A stretch of DNA of 64,000 nucleotides, taken from the NCBI RefSeq assembly GCF_004353925.1, contig NZ_SMOK01000008.1, positions 62,001 to 126,000 on the forward strand, read 5' to 3'. Below the pieces are notes generated by a model. The model ran no database searches and was not told the origin of the DNA. It worked only from the letters and a program-made list of their open reading frames with translations. How positions within the stretch are numbered: the first letter of the stretch is position 1; every line of letters starts with the position of its first letter. The position numbers and the translations under genes are program-made. This document shows positions 27,169 through 37,147 of this stretch, one piece after another. The DNA comes from Pseudomonas sp. H9. GTDB lineage: Bacteria; Pseudomonadota; Gammaproteobacteria; Pseudomonadales; Pseudomonadaceae.

Positions 27169-27858
27169 CTATGGGCCTACCAGGCGATAGCCTACGCCAG
27201 GTTCGGTGACAATAAAGCGCGGCGCCGTCGGGTCATCACCGAGTTTCTGGCGCACATGGGCGACGACGATGCGCAGGTAGTGGGTGTCGTCGACATGGGT
27301 CGGCCCCCAGATGTCCTTGAGCAGTTGCTGCTGGGTAATCACCCGCCCCGGATGAGTCGCCAGTTGGGCCAGTAGTGCGTACTCCTTGCGGGTCAGGGCT
27401 ACCTCGACGCCGTCCAGCGTCACCTTGCGAAACGCCAGATCAACCGTCAAAGGCCCGAAGCTCGGTGCGACTTCCGTTGCCGTGGCTTGCGGCACCTGGC
27501 GCAACAACGCGCGCACCCGTGCAAGAAATTCCTGAATGCCAAAAGGTTTGGTCACGTAATCGTTGGCACCGTTATCCAGCGCCTCGACCTTCTGAGTTTC
27601 GCTGGCCCGCACCGACAGCACCAGCACTGGCACCGGGCTCCATTCACGCAGTTCGCGCAGTACCTGCTGCCCGTCCATGTCGGGCAAGCCCAGGTCCAGC
27701 ACCACCAAGTCCGGCTTGGCCAATGCGGCCTGGGTCAGGCCTTCGGCACCAGTGGCCGCTTCCAGCACTTTGTAACCCTGGGAGCTCAGGCTGATGCGCA
27801 GGAACTTGCGGATCTGTGGTTCATCATCGATGACCAGAAGGGTTGCGATCTGGCTCAT
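27169..27858 (-). CDS. kdpE: Potassium-responsive response regulator KdpE
   Basis: KdpE activates kdpFABC when potassium is low. The 229-residue OmpR-type regulator has a receiver domain with phospho-acceptor Asp55 (VVLDLGLPD) and a C-terminal winged helix (VALTRKEYALLAQLATHPGR). It overlaps kdpD by four bases (ATGA), the standard KdpDE arrangement, and is the last gene of the kdpFABCDE operon. The end is marked by a long REP palindrome. Confidence 0.95.
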   Translation of the reverse strand: MSQIATLLVIDDEPQIRKFLRISLSSQGYKVLEAATGAEGLTQAALAKPDLVVLDLGLPDMDGQQVLRELREWSPVPVLVLSVRASETQKVEALDNGANDYVTKPFGIQEFLARVRALLRQVPQATATEVAPSFGPLTVDLAFRKVTLDGVEVALTRKEYALLAQLATHPGRVITQQQLLKDIWGPTHVDDTHYLRIVVAHVRQKLGDDPTAPRFIVTEPGVGYRLVGP

Positions 27859-30515
27859 GGGGCTTCGCTTTCAGGCTCGGGTTGGGTCGGAAGCGGCAAG
27901 CATAGTGTGATGCAGGTGCCGTGACCATCAATACCCTCCCCCACCAGAATTTGCCCGCCGTGGGCGCCGATCATGCCCTGACAGATGGCTAGCCCCAAGC
28001 CTGTGCCCTGCCCGCCACGATCGCCGCGCGCAGCGGTGTAGAACATGTCGAAGATCTTTTCACGATCAGCCGGAGGAATACCCGGGCCTTCGTCGCTGAC
28101 GGCGAAGCTCAACTGTTCATCATCTGCCGTGACTTGCAGTTGCAAGCGGCCGTTGACGGGAGAGAAACGCGCAGCGTTCTCCAAGACATTGACCAGTGCC
28201 TGCTCGATCAAGGCGGCATGGACAAATAGCAGCGGCAAGCCGTCAGGCACCTGGGTCGTGACCTGCAGGGGCGCGAGGACGACGCGCAGGCGGTTGAGTG
28301 CACTGCCGACAATATCTGTGGGCGCCACCCAGTCTCGTGCCAGCTTCAAACCACCATGCCCGAGGCGAGTCATGTCCAGCAGGTTCTGGATATAACGATC
28401 CAGACGTTCAGCCTCATTGCGCGTGCCTTCCAATAGTTCCTGGCGGTCGGCCGGTGGTATCGCCTCACCCAACGCCAACAGGCTATCGATACTGCCGCGC
28501 ATGGCGGTCAACGGTGTACGCAGGTCATGGGACACCGAGGCCAACAAGGCGCTGCGCAACTGTTCGGTTTCACCGTGCAGGCGAGCCGCTTCCAGTTGCT
28601 CGGCCAGCCGAGCCCTGGCCAGGGCCTGGGCCAAGGGTTGGCTCAACGCCTTGAGCAAGCGTCGGCGTTGCGCAGTAAGGTTCTGGCCCTGACGTGGACG
28701 CACGCCGAGCAGCGCCAGCGGTTGCTCTTCCACCGACAATGGCCACCACCACCAGCGACCATTGGGCAACGTATCACTGCCCAGCCCTGCGGCCTGATCA
28801 TGCTGCCAGGCCCAGTCGGCGGCCGCGCGCTCGTTGTCGTTGAGCTGCACAGTGCCGGCACTGGCCACTTGTAGACGGCCTTCCACATCCCGCTCCAGTA
28901 AGCACACCTGCAAATCGTTCCAACCATCCAGATGCTGCCCGGCGGCAGTGAACACGGCCTGGCGGTCGGTGGCAGCCGTCAGCTTGCGCGACAGCTCAAG
29001 CAACTGATTGGTCTGCCCTTGAGTTTCGCGCAGTGCTTGCAATTGGCGGCGCTGCCGCGCCGCCAGATTGCCGGTGAGCCCGGCCATCAACAGAAAGAAC
29101 AACGACGTCAGCACGTCCTCTTCACGCTGGATGCTGAACGAGAAGTTCGGAGGAATGAACAAAAAGTCATAGGTCAGAAACGACATCACCGCACAGGCCA
29201 GGGCCGGCCCGAGACTACTGCGCACCGCCACCAACAGTACGGCCGCCAGAAACACCAGCGAAATATTGGGCAGCGGCAGTACGGTGGAAACACCCCAGGC
29301 AATACCTGTGGCCAGCACGGTGGCAACCAGCGCCAACAGATAATGCCGCCAAACCCAGACCTTCTTCACCGCCGCACTCGGTGGTTCAGGACGTTCATCC
29401 CGATCCAGCACGTTGACTTCCAGGCCATGGGCTTCACGCAGTAAACGCGTGGCCACCCCGGCGCCGAACAGGCGTCGGCGCAGCCGATCACGCGACTGGC
29501 CGACCAACACCAGGTTGGCACGGCGCTCAAGCGCATGCTGAATCAGGGTTTTGGCCACTTCGCCCGCCCGCAGCAGCACCACTTCGCCGCCCAGACGCTC
29601 GGCCAATTGTTGCGCCGCCTGCAAACGCTGGCGGGCGGTTTCGTCGCGCAACCTGCCGTTGTCGACATGTACCAGGCTCCACGGCAAGTGGCGGCGCTGA
29701 GCCACCCGACTGGCATGACGCACCAGGCGCTCGGCCTGGGCGTCGCCATCGACACCCACCAACAAACGACCGCGCAGCGACGGCGCGTCCTGGCCAAGCT
29801 GACGGTAGCCATGCGCCAAATCGGCATCGACCTGGGCTGCTGCGGTCTGCATTGCCAGTTCACGCAAGGCGGTGAGGTTGGTCTGGCTGAAGAAGGCATC
29901 GATGGCTGCCCTCGCCTGCTCGGGGACATACACCTTGCCTTCGCGCAAACGCTCCAGCAGCTCACGCGGCGGCAGGTCGATCAGCACCAGCTCAAAGGCT
30001 TCTTGCAGCACCCAGTCCGGCAGGGTTTCGCGCACCTGTACGCCAGTGATGCCACGTACCTGGTCATTGAGGCTTTCCAGATGCTGGACGTTAACCGTGG
30101 TGTAGACATCAATGCCGGCCGCCAGCAGCTCCTGCACATCTTGCCAGCGCTTTGCATGACGGCTACCCGGCGCATTGGTATGCGCCAGCTCATCCACCAG
30201 CGCCAGTTGTGGCGCCGCCTTGAGCAGGCCATCGAGGTCCATTTCCTCCAGTTGCACACCACGGTACTGCGTGCGCACCAACGGCTGCTGTGCCAAGCCG
30301 GCGAGCAAAGATTCGGTTTCGGCACGACCATGGGTTTCAACCACCGCCGCCAGCACCTGCACGCCCTGGCGCACCTGAGCATGGGCGGCCTGGAGCATGG
30401 CGTAGGTCTTGCCTACGCCCGGTGCCGCACCGAGGAACACCTTGAGCCTGCCGCGCCCTGCGCGCGGCAGCCCCGCCAATAGCGCATCAGCGCGTTCGGA
30501 ATTGCTATCGCTCAC
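27855..30515 (-). CDS. kdpD: Osmosensitive K+ channel histidine kinase KdpD
   Basis: The 886-residue kinase has the N-terminal KdpD domain with Walker A GAAPGVGKT (29-37) and the DELAHTNAPGSRH motif. A Usp domain follows (about 250-370), then four membrane helices (about 395-500), a GAF-like region, and a HisKA with the phospho-acceptor His in VSHDLRTPL (about 660). The HATPase has GTGLGLAICQG. It phosphorylates KdpE. It starts nine bases after the kdpC stop and overlaps kdpE, so all six kdp genes are one transcription unit. Confidence 0.95.
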   Translation of the reverse strand: MSDSNSERADALLAGLPRAGRGRLKVFLGAAPGVGKTYAMLQAAHAQVRQGVQVLAAVVETHGRAETESLLAGLAQQPLVRTQYRGVQLEEMDLDGLLKAAPQLALVDELAHTNAPGSRHAKRWQDVQELLAAGIDVYTTVNVQHLESLNDQVRGITGVQVRETLPDWVLQEAFELVLIDLPPRELLERLREGKVYVPEQARAAIDAFFSQTNLTALRELAMQTAAAQVDADLAHGYRQLGQDAPSLRGRLLVGVDGDAQAERLVRHASRVAQRRHLPWSLVHVDNGRLRDETARQRLQAAQQLAERLGGEVVLLRAGEVAKTLIQHALERRANLVLVGQSRDRLRRRLFGAGVATRLLREAHGLEVNVLDRDERPEPPSAAVKKVWVWRHYLLALVATVLATGIAWGVSTVLPLPNISLVFLAAVLLVAVRSSLGPALACAVMSFLTYDFLFIPPNFSFSIQREEDVLTSLFFLLMAGLTGNLAARQRRQLQALRETQGQTNQLLELSRKLTAATDRQAVFTAAGQHLDGWNDLQVCLLERDVEGRLQVASAGTVQLNDNERAAADWAWQHDQAAGLGSDTLPNGRWWWWPLSVEEQPLALLGVRPRQGQNLTAQRRRLLKALSQPLAQALARARLAEQLEAARLHGETEQLRSALLASVSHDLRTPLTAMRGSIDSLLALGEAIPPADRQELLEGTRNEAERLDRYIQNLLDMTRLGHGGLKLARDWVAPTDIVGSALNRLRVVLAPLQVTTQVPDGLPLLFVHAALIEQALVNVLENAARFSPVNGRLQLQVTADDEQLSFAVSDEGPGIPPADREKIFDMFYTAARGDRGGQGTGLGLAICQGMIGAHGGQILVGEGIDGHGTCITLCLPLPTQPEPESEAP

Positions 30516-30524
30516 TGCCTGTCC

Positions 30525-31085
30525 TTACTTCGAGGCCGGGGCCAACCGTTCGAGGGCGGCGTTCAAGGTCAGTACATTGACCACCGGCGGGCCAATCAAT
30601 GGCTGCAGGGTGGACTGCTCGACCAAGGCTTGCAAGGCCTGTGCACTGACTTGTCGCGCAGCGGCCACACGCGGTAGCTGATAAGCGACGGCCGCCGGTG
30701 ACAAGTGCGGGTCCAAGCCGCTGCCAGAGGTGGTCAACAGGTCCAGTGGCACCGGCCCCTGTGCCTCGTTGTACTGCTGTGCCGCGCTGTCGTTGATGCG
30801 CTGAGCCAGGGCCGGATTACTCGGTGCCAGGTTGCTGGCACCGCTGGCGACGGTGGCGTAGTCGGCCGCCGAAGGCCGTGAGTGGAACCAGGCATCACCC
30901 TTGAAATTCTGGGCAATCAACCGCGAACCGCGGACCTGGCCTTGATCATCGCGAAGCAGGCTACCGTTGGCCTGTTCCGGGAACGCCACCTGAGCCACTC
31001 CGGTGACCACCAACGGGTAAGCCACACCGGTGATCAGGGTCATCAGCATGATCAGGCTAACGGCCGGGCGAATGTAAGTTGTCAT
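30525..31085 (-). CDS. kdpC: Potassium-transporting ATPase subunit KdpC
   Basis: KdpC is the single-helix accessory subunit of the Kdp P-type ATPase. The 186-residue protein begins [20 protein letters not shown] with one N-terminal helix; GSRLIAQNF and the conserved [11 protein letters not shown] and [11 protein letters not shown] follow. I chose ATG 31085 because GGAG is six bases upstream; the ATG at 31091 abuts the GGAG itself. It lies between kdpB and kdpD. Confidence 0.94.
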   Translation of the reverse strand: MTTYIRPAVSLIMLMTLITGVAYPLVVTGVAQVAFPEQANGSLLRDDQGQVRGSRLIAQNFKGDAWFHSRPSAADYATVASGASNLAPSNPALAQRINDSAAQQYNEAQGPVPLDLLTTSGSGLDPHLSPAAVAYQLPRVAAARQVSAQALQALVEQSTLQPLIGPPVVNVLTLNAALERLAPASK

Positions 31086-31101
31086 GTTCATCTCCTTGGC
31101 A

Positions 31102-33156
31102 TCAAACCAGATGCAACGCAGTCAGCAGCATGTCGATCAGCTTGATCCCGGCGAACGGTACGATCAGGCCACCCAGGCCGTAGATCAGCAGGTTACGACG
31201 CAGCAGGTGCACAGCACTGTCGGCCTGTACCCGTACCCCGCGCAGGGCCAGCGGAATCAGCACGACAATGATCAGCGCGTTGAAAACAATGGCCGAGAGA
31301 ATCGCACTCTGCGGGCTGCTCAGGTGCATGAGGTTGAGCACGCCCAGTTGCGGGTAGATGGCAGCGAACAGCGCGGGCAGGATGGCGAAATACTTGGCCA
31401 CGTCGTTGGCAATCGAAAAGGTGGTCAACGCGCCGCGGGTAACCAACAGCTCCTTGCCGACCTGAACCACGTCCAGCAGCTTGGTCGGGTCGCTGTCCAG
31501 GTCGACCATGTTGGCGGCCTCGCGGGCGGCCTGGGTGCCGTCGTTCATGGCCATGCCGACATCGGCCTGGGCCAGCGCCGGGGCATCGTTGGCGCCGTCG
31601 CCGCACATGGCAACCAATCGCCCGTCGTTCTGCTCCTGGCGGATACGCGCCAGTTTTTTCTCCGGTGTAGCTTCGGCCAGCACGTCGTCAACACCCGCTT
31701 CGGCGGCAATGGCGGCGGCTGTCAGCGGGTTGTCACCGGTCACCATCACGGTGCGAATGCCCAGCTTGCGCAGTTCGGCAAAGCGCTCGCGAATCCCGGG
31801 CTTCACCACGTCTTTGAGGTGAATCACACCCAGCAGGCGCTTGTCGGCACACACCAGCAGCGGGGTACCGCCGCTCTGAGCGATCTTGTCCACTTCGCGG
31901 GCCAGCGAGGCCGGCATTTCCAGACGCTGCATACCGACAAACGCCAGCACTGAATCCACGGCGCCTTTGCGCAGCTGGCGCTGCTGATAGTCCACGCCAG
32001 ACAACCGCGTCTCAGCACTGAACGCCACGGGCGTGAGTTGATCGGCAGATGGCTCTTTGAAGTCGTGCAGCTGACGCAGGTACTCGACAATCGATTTGCC
32101 TTCGGCAGTATCGTCGGCCAGCGACGCCAGCAACGCGCCCTCGCCCAGCTCTTTGGAGCTGACACCGGGCGCGGCATGCAAGGCACTGCAACGACGGTTG
32201 CCGAAGGTGATGGTGCCGGTCTTGTCGAGCATCAGCACATGCACATCACCCGCCGCTTCCACCGCGCGGCCCGAGCGGGCAATTACGTTCAAACGCACCA
32301 GGCGATCCATGCCAGCAATGCCGATGGCCGACAGCAGGCCGCCGATGGTAGTAGGAATCAAGGTCACCAACAGCGCCACCAGGAACACCAGCGGGATACT
32401 ACCGCCGGCAAAATGGGCGAACGGTTGCAAGGTCACCACGACCACCAGGAAGATCATGGTCAGGCCGATCAGCAGGATGTCCAGAGCGATTTCGTTCGGG
32501 GTCTTCTGACGCTTGGCACCTTCGACCAAGGCGATCATGCGGTCCAGGGTCGACTCACCGGGGTTGCTGGTGATACGGATCAACAGCCAGTCAGAGACCA
32601 GGCGTGTATTACCCGTCACCGCCGAACGGTCACCACCGGACTCGCGGATCACCGGGGCCGATTCGCCTGTGATCGCAGACTCGTTGACCGCAGCAATCCC
32701 TTCGAGCACTTCGCCATCGCCAGGGATCATCTCGCCAGCAACCACCTTGACCACATCATCTTTGCGCAGGCTGGTGGCAGGCACCACCTCGAAACCGCCC
32801 GAGGCGTTACGACGCCGGGCGCTGAGGCCCTGACTACCGGCCTTGAGGCTGTCAGCACGGGCCTTGCCACGGCCTTCCGCCAAAGCCTCGGCAAAGTTGG
32901 CGAACAACACGGTGAACCACAACCACAAGGCGATTTGCACCGCCACGGCAGTGGCTACACCGCTGTCGGGTACCAGGCACAACACGGTAGTGAAAATGGC
33001 CGTCAGCTCTACCACCAACATCACCGGTGAACGTTTCAACTGACGCGGATCAAGCTTGATAAAAGCCTGAACCAACGCCGGGCGCCACAACGCGGCAAAG
33101 CTGGTGCGTGCCGCCGGAGTCGGGGCCGCTTTCACTTCAGGAATCGGCATGTTCAT
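31102..33156 (-). CDS. kdpB: Potassium-transporting ATPase ATP-binding subunit KdpB
   Basis: KdpB is the P-type ATPase catalytic subunit. The 684-residue protein has TGES (163-166), which includes the regulatory Ser phosphorylated in E. coli KdpB. It also has the catalytic Asp311 in [12 protein letters not shown], the [10 protein letters not shown] segment and [16 protein letters not shown]. The CPx motif of heavy-metal pumps is absent, as expected. It begins ten bases after kdpA. Both ATG 33156 and 33150 are possible; AGGAG is seven bases before 33156. Confidence 0.96.
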   Translation of the reverse strand: MNMPIPEVKAAPTPAARTSFAALWRPALVQAFIKLDPRQLKRSPVMLVVELTAIFTTVLCLVPDSGVATAVAVQIALWLWFTVLFANFAEALAEGRGKARADSLKAGSQGLSARRRNASGGFEVVPATSLRKDDVVKVVAGEMIPGDGEVLEGIAAVNESAITGESAPVIRESGGDRSAVTGNTRLVSDWLLIRITSNPGESTLDRMIALVEGAKRQKTPNEIALDILLIGLTMIFLVVVVTLQPFAHFAGGSIPLVFLVALLVTLIPTTIGGLLSAIGIAGMDRLVRLNVIARSGRAVEAAGDVHVLMLDKTGTITFGNRRCSALHAAPGVSSKELGEGALLASLADDTAEGKSIVEYLRQLHDFKEPSADQLTPVAFSAETRLSGVDYQQRQLRKGAVDSVLAFVGMQRLEMPASLAREVDKIAQSGGTPLLVCADKRLLGVIHLKDVVKPGIRERFAELRKLGIRTVMVTGDNPLTAAAIAAEAGVDDVLAEATPEKKLARIRQEQNDGRLVAMCGDGANDAPALAQADVGMAMNDGTQAAREAANMVDLDSDPTKLLDVVQVGKELLVTRGALTTFSIANDVAKYFAILPALFAAIYPQLGVLNLMHLSSPQSAILSAIVFNALIIVVLIPLALRGVRVQADSAVHLLRRNLLIYGLGGLIVPFAGIKLIDMLLTALHLV

Positions 33157-33166
33157 GATTCGCTCC

Positions 33167-34861
33167 TTAGAAACCCAGGCTCAAGTGTTCAGTGATCGGG
33201 CCAAGGGCCAGGGCCGGCAGGAACGTCAGGCCACCGATCAACAGGATGGTTACCACCAGCAAGGTGGCGAACAGCGGGCCGTGAGTCGGGAAGCTGTTCT
33301 CGCCGATGGGCGCGGTTTTCTTCAGGGCCAGACTGCCTGCCAGGGCCAGCACCGGCAGGATGTAACCAAAGCGGCCGATCAACATGCCCACGCCCAGCAT
33401 CAGGTTGTGGAAGGTGGTGTTGGCACCGAACCCGGCAAACGCCGAACCGTTGTTGGCACTGGCCGATGTATAGGCGTAAAGCACCTGGCTGAAGCCGTGG
33501 GCACCGGGGTTGGTCACCGACGCCACAGGGCCAGGCAAGCTTGCCGCCAGGGCGCCGAGCACCAGCACACCGACCGGCATCACCAACAGGGTTGCCACCA
33601 GCAGTTGAACCTCGCGCGCCTGGAGTTTCTTGCCCAGGTACTCCGGCGTGCGGCCAATCATCAGACCGGCCAGGAACACCGCGATCAGCACGTTGAGCAA
33701 CATGCCGTAGAGCCCGGCACCCACGCCGCCGAAGATCACCTCGCCAACCATCATGTTGACCATTGCGACCATGCCGCTGATGGGGTTGAGGCTGTCATGC
33801 ATGTTGTTGACCGAGCCGTTCGAAGCGGCAGTGGTCGTCACCGTCCAGAGCACGCTGGCGGTGGTACCGAGACGGTTCTCTTTACCTTCCAGCGGTGCGC
33901 TCTGGGCAACCTGAGGGTTGTTCAGGCTCGGGTTGGCCTGGTACTCGGCATACAGTGCAGTACCGCCGCCGATCAGGAACAGGGCCAACATGCAGGCGAT
34001 GATTGCCCGGCTCTGGCGCAGGTCTTTGACGTAATGGCCGAACGTGAACACCAGCGCCGCCGGGATCAGAATGATCGAGGCCATCTCGAACAGGTTGCTC
34101 CAGGCCGTCGGGTTCTCGAACGGGTGCGCCGAGTTGACACCGAAGAAGCCGCCGCCGTTTGTGCCCAGTTGCTTGATTGCGATTTGGCTGGCTGCCGGGC
34201 CGAGCGGGATGGTCTGCTCGGTGCCTTGCAGGGTCAACGCCTGGACGTAATCGCTGAACGTCTGCGGTACGCCCTGCCAGACCAGAAACAAGGCCAGCAG
34301 CACGCACAGTGGCAGCAAGCCGTACAGGGTGGCACGTGTCATGTCGACCCAGAAGTTACCCAGGGTGTTGGCCGAGCGCCGGGCAATACCGCGACACAGC
34401 GCGACCAGTACGGCCAGGCCGGTGGCGGCACTGACAAAGTTCTGCACGGTCAGGCCGATCATCTGGCTCAGGTAGCTGACCGACGCTTCGCCGCTGTAGG
34501 CCTGCCAGTTGGTATTGGTGACGAAACTCACCGCGGTATTGAACGCCAGCGACCACTCCTGACCCGGCAGCTTCTGCGGGTTGAGTGGCAGGTAGCCTTG
34601 CAACAGCAGCACCGCGAACACCAGCACAAAGCCCGCCAGGTTGAAGGTCAGCAAGGCCAGGGTGTACTGCTTCCAGCTTTGCTCGGCGTCGGCATTAACC
34701 CCGGAAAGCCTGTAGCAGCCCCGCTCCACCGGCCCGAGGACCGGCGACAGCCAGGTGCGCTGACCTTCCATGACCTTGTAATAGAAGCGTCCCAGCCAAG
34801 GTGCCGGGAGCAACACCAGCGCGAAGAACGCCAGCAGCACTGCGTAATCGTAACTGTGCAT
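33167..34861 (-). CDS. kdpA: Potassium-transporting ATPase potassium-binding subunit KdpA
   Basis: KdpA is the K+-channel-like subunit with four pseudo-repeats. The 564-residue protein shows the four selectivity-filter segments: [47 protein letters not shown] and [13 protein letters not shown]. About ten membrane helices are visible. GGAG is five bases upstream of ATG 34861. It follows kdpF by eight bases. Confidence 0.96.
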   Translation of the reverse strand: MHSYDYAVLLAFFALVLLPAPWLGRFYYKVMEGQRTWLSPVLGPVERGCYRLSGVNADAEQSWKQYTLALLTFNLAGFVLVFAVLLLQGYLPLNPQKLPGQEWSLAFNTAVSFVTNTNWQAYSGEASVSYLSQMIGLTVQNFVSAATGLAVLVALCRGIARRSANTLGNFWVDMTRATLYGLLPLCVLLALFLVWQGVPQTFSDYVQALTLQGTEQTIPLGPAASQIAIKQLGTNGGGFFGVNSAHPFENPTAWSNLFEMASIILIPAALVFTFGHYVKDLRQSRAIIACMLALFLIGGGTALYAEYQANPSLNNPQVAQSAPLEGKENRLGTTASVLWTVTTTAASNGSVNNMHDSLNPISGMVAMVNMMVGEVIFGGVGAGLYGMLLNVLIAVFLAGLMIGRTPEYLGKKLQAREVQLLVATLLVMPVGVLVLGALAASLPGPVASVTNPGAHGFSQVLYAYTSASANNGSAFAGFGANTTFHNLMLGVGMLIGRFGYILPVLALAGSLALKKTAPIGENSFPTHGPLFATLLVVTILLIGGLTFLPALALGPITEHLSLGF

Positions 34862-34869
34862 GGCCGCTC

Positions 34870-34959
34870 CTAACCCCGGTCTGCGCGCAGCAGCGCGACC
34901 ATCAGGTAGATCATCAACGCCACTGCCAACAGCAGTGACACCCCGTCCAGAATGCTCAT
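34870..34959 (-). CDS. kdpF: Potassium-transporting ATPase subunit KdpF
   Basis: This frame is too short for ordinary gene finding. Read on the minus strand it encodes 29 residues: one hydrophobic helix beginning [19 protein letters not shown] and ending RADRG. It matches the KdpF peptide, which stabilises the KdpABC complex in the inner membrane. GGAGAG is placed correctly upstream of ATG 34959, and the stop lies eight bases before kdpA, the standard position. Confidence 0.92.
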   Translation of the reverse strand: MSILDGVSLLLAVALMIYLMVALLRADRG

Positions 34960-35048
34960 CGAAACTCTCCGTCCTTACGGCACTTGCCGCTGACGGTTAT
35001 TGTCGGTAGAGCCCCTGTAAAGGTGCGAGATCAGGAGGCGGGCCAGGT

Positions 35049-35067
35049 CATAAAGAATACGTAAAGA
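35049..35067 (-). promoter_or_regulatory. Candidate KdpE operator / kdp promoter
   Basis: On the minus strand the sequence TTTACGTATTCTTTATG lies about 90 bases upstream of kdpF. It resembles the E. coli KdpE box, which has paired TTTAxx elements (TTTATA and TTTACA) with T-rich spacing. It also overlaps the region just after the stop of the GGDEF-EAL gene. Confidence 0.4.
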
Positions 35068-35073
35068 AGCCGC

Positions 35074-36771
35074 TCAGTCAGCGCTCGGCGCCCTCCACTG
35101 GAGCGGCTGAACGTACCCGGCGACCCAGTCGATCACCGCTTGAGGTGGCATTGGTCGGGCAATGCCATAACCTTGGGCGATGTCGCAGCCCAGGCCCATC
35201 AACACCTGGCCGTGCTCGACGGTTTCCAGGCCTTCGGCGATCACCTGACGCCCGAACGCCGTGGCCAGGCTGATCACCGCCTGGGTCAAGGCCAGGTCAT
35301 CCTGGTCGTGAAGAATGTCGCGAACGAACGACTTGTCGATTTTGATCGTGCGCGTGCGCAAGCGTTTGAGGTAACTCAGGGAGGAGTAACCGGTACCGAA
35401 GTCATCCAGAGAGAATTGCACACCCAATTGTTGGCACGCTTCCAGGCACTGGCTGACCCGCTGGATATTTTCGATGGCAACCGACTCGACAATTTCCAGG
35501 TCAAGCATGTGCGCCGGTACCGATGCATGGCGCTCCAGCAAACGTTCCAGCCGCTCGACAAAATCGCCGCGGTGAAAATGCCGGGCGGCAATATTCACGC
35601 TCACTGGCCAGGCATGGCCGGCCTCCTGCCAGCGTTGCATCTGGGCCATCGCCTGTTCGATCACCCATTCTCCGATCTCGACGATCAGGTCGGTCTGCTC
35701 CACCAACGGCAAGAAATCGCCCGGCGTCACCACCCCCTTGAGCGGGTGGCGCCAACGTAGCAAGGCTTCAAAACCGAGGATCTGACCACTGCGCATGTTG
35801 ACCTTGGGCTGGTAATGCAGGCACAGCTCGCCCTTGCTCAACGCCTGGCGTACGCGGGCCACCGTTTGGTGGGTGGCTTTAACCTCACGGTCCAGCGACA
35901 CATCAAACAGGTGATAGCGGTTGCGCCCACGTTGCTTGGCAACATACAGCGCCTGATCGGCATGGCGCACCAGGGTGTCGGCGTCTTCATTGTCGAGCGG
36001 GAACAACGTCACCCCGATACTGGCGCTGACGCTGACCTCTCGATCGCGAATCGTGTACGGCGCGGCAATTGCCTTGAGCACCCGCTCCAGCGCCAGTTGC
36101 AACTGCGCGGCATCGGGCACATCGCGCAGAATCAGCACGAACTCGTCCCCGGATAGCCGTGCCACCGCATCACCACCGCGCAGGATACCCTTGAGCCGCG
36201 TGGCCACTTCCACCAGCAGCAAGTCGCCGCAGGCATGGCCGTAGCCGTCATTGACGGCCTTGAAACCGTCCAGGTCGAGCATGCACACGGCCAGGGCAAT
36301 GCCTTCCTTGCGCGAAAACTCCAGGGCCTGATTGAGCAGGTCGGACAAGTAGGCACGGTTGGGCAGGCCGGTCAGCACGTCGTGCCCTACCCGCCACTGC
36401 AGGGTGTGCAAAAGCTGGCGCTTTTCGGTGACATCAAACCGGATCGACACGTACTTGCGCACCCGGCCACTGGTCGGATCGATCAGCGGCACCATGGTGC
36501 TGTCGACCCAATACAACGAACCGTCCTTGGCCCGGTTGCAGATTTCACCCTTCCAGACCTTGCCAGCCACCAGAGCACGCCACATGCCATCGAAAAACGC
36601 GGGCTCGTGCAGGCCGGAATTGAGAATACGGTGATTGGCCCCCAACAGCTCCTCGCGGCCATAGCCGGAGATGCTGCAGAACTGTTCGTTGACGTAAGTG
36701 ATCCGACCACTGAGGTCGGTTTCAGAAAAGATCGCCGCCGCATCAACGGCTGCGCGGTAATTGTCGTCCAT
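35074..36771 (-). CDS. PAS-GGDEF-EAL cyclic-di-GMP signalling protein
   Basis: The 565-residue cytoplasmic protein has one PAS domain (about 8-118, with FSETDLSGRITYVNEQFC). A GGDEF domain follows whose signature reads SGDEF (about residue 207), then an EAL domain with EALLRW, DDFGTGYSSLSYLKR, IKIDKSFV and AEGLETVEH. The EAL catalytic residues look complete, so phosphodiesterase activity is expected. The SGDEF variant can be active or serve as a GTP-sensing domain. GAGG lies five bases upstream of ATG 36771. It is on the same strand as, and directly upstream of, the kdp operon. Confidence 0.9.
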   Translation of the reverse strand: MDDNYRAAVDAAAIFSETDLSGRITYVNEQFCSISGYGREELLGANHRILNSGLHEPAFFDGMWRALVAGKVWKGEICNRAKDGSLYWVDSTMVPLIDPTSGRVRKYVSIRFDVTEKRQLLHTLQWRVGHDVLTGLPNRAYLSDLLNQALEFSRKEGIALAVCMLDLDGFKAVNDGYGHACGDLLLVEVATRLKGILRGGDAVARLSGDEFVLILRDVPDAAQLQLALERVLKAIAAPYTIRDREVSVSASIGVTLFPLDNEDADTLVRHADQALYVAKQRGRNRYHLFDVSLDREVKATHQTVARVRQALSKGELCLHYQPKVNMRSGQILGFEALLRWRHPLKGVVTPGDFLPLVEQTDLIVEIGEWVIEQAMAQMQRWQEAGHAWPVSVNIAARHFHRGDFVERLERLLERHASVPAHMLDLEIVESVAIENIQRVSQCLEACQQLGVQFSLDDFGTGYSSLSYLKRLRTRTIKIDKSFVRDILHDQDDLALTQAVISLATAFGRQVIAEGLETVEHGQVLMGLGCDIAQGYGIARPMPPQAVIDWVAGYVQPLQWRAPSAD

Positions 36772-37147
36772 GAAAGCCTCGTACCTGGAAAGTCAGCGTG
36801 TAAAGCGCTCGACCAGGGCACGCAGCCCAAATATATGTATTTCCACTTCGCTACACGCGGTATGACATTTGGTTCAAATAACCCTACAAATTACATCACA
36901 TTTTTGTGACAACAGGTGACGGTTTTTCTGCTACCAAATGGCTATTGATTCACATAACTGGTTGTTTTTTAATAAAATTAAGTTGACCAAAAAGTCAGAA
37001 TGAAAACTCCGCTCCCCCGCCTTCTAAGCCTGCACCTACAGCCCTGCCTTATTACCTTCTGATGCATCCTGCATTCCCCTGCCACCTATACTGAAATCAT
37101 CGAGGCATCCATCCTGCAAAGCATCCCGTCACAAGGGGGTAGTGCTG
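36772..37147. other. AT-rich divergent intergenic region with a candidate RpoS promoter
   Basis: This 376-base stretch has no gene. It is clearly more AT-rich than its surroundings between about 36830 and 36990. CTATACT at 37086-37092 is an RpoS-type -10 facing the lipoprotein gene, about 55 bases before its start. An inverted repeat TCACATTTTTGTGA at 36896-36909 does not match Crp/Vfr orientation. Both flanking genes diverge from it. Confidence 0.5.

Noticed and set aside
33104..34873. A 589-codon open frame on the plus strand over kdpA.
   Set aside because: It is antisense to kdpA, Gln/His/Arg-rich and without any domain. kdpA on the other strand is certain.
36896..36909. TCACATTTTTGTGA as a Crp/Vfr site.
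   Set aside because: The half-sites are in the reverse order (TCACA first, TGTGA second) relative to the Crp consensus, so it is only an AT-rich dyad.
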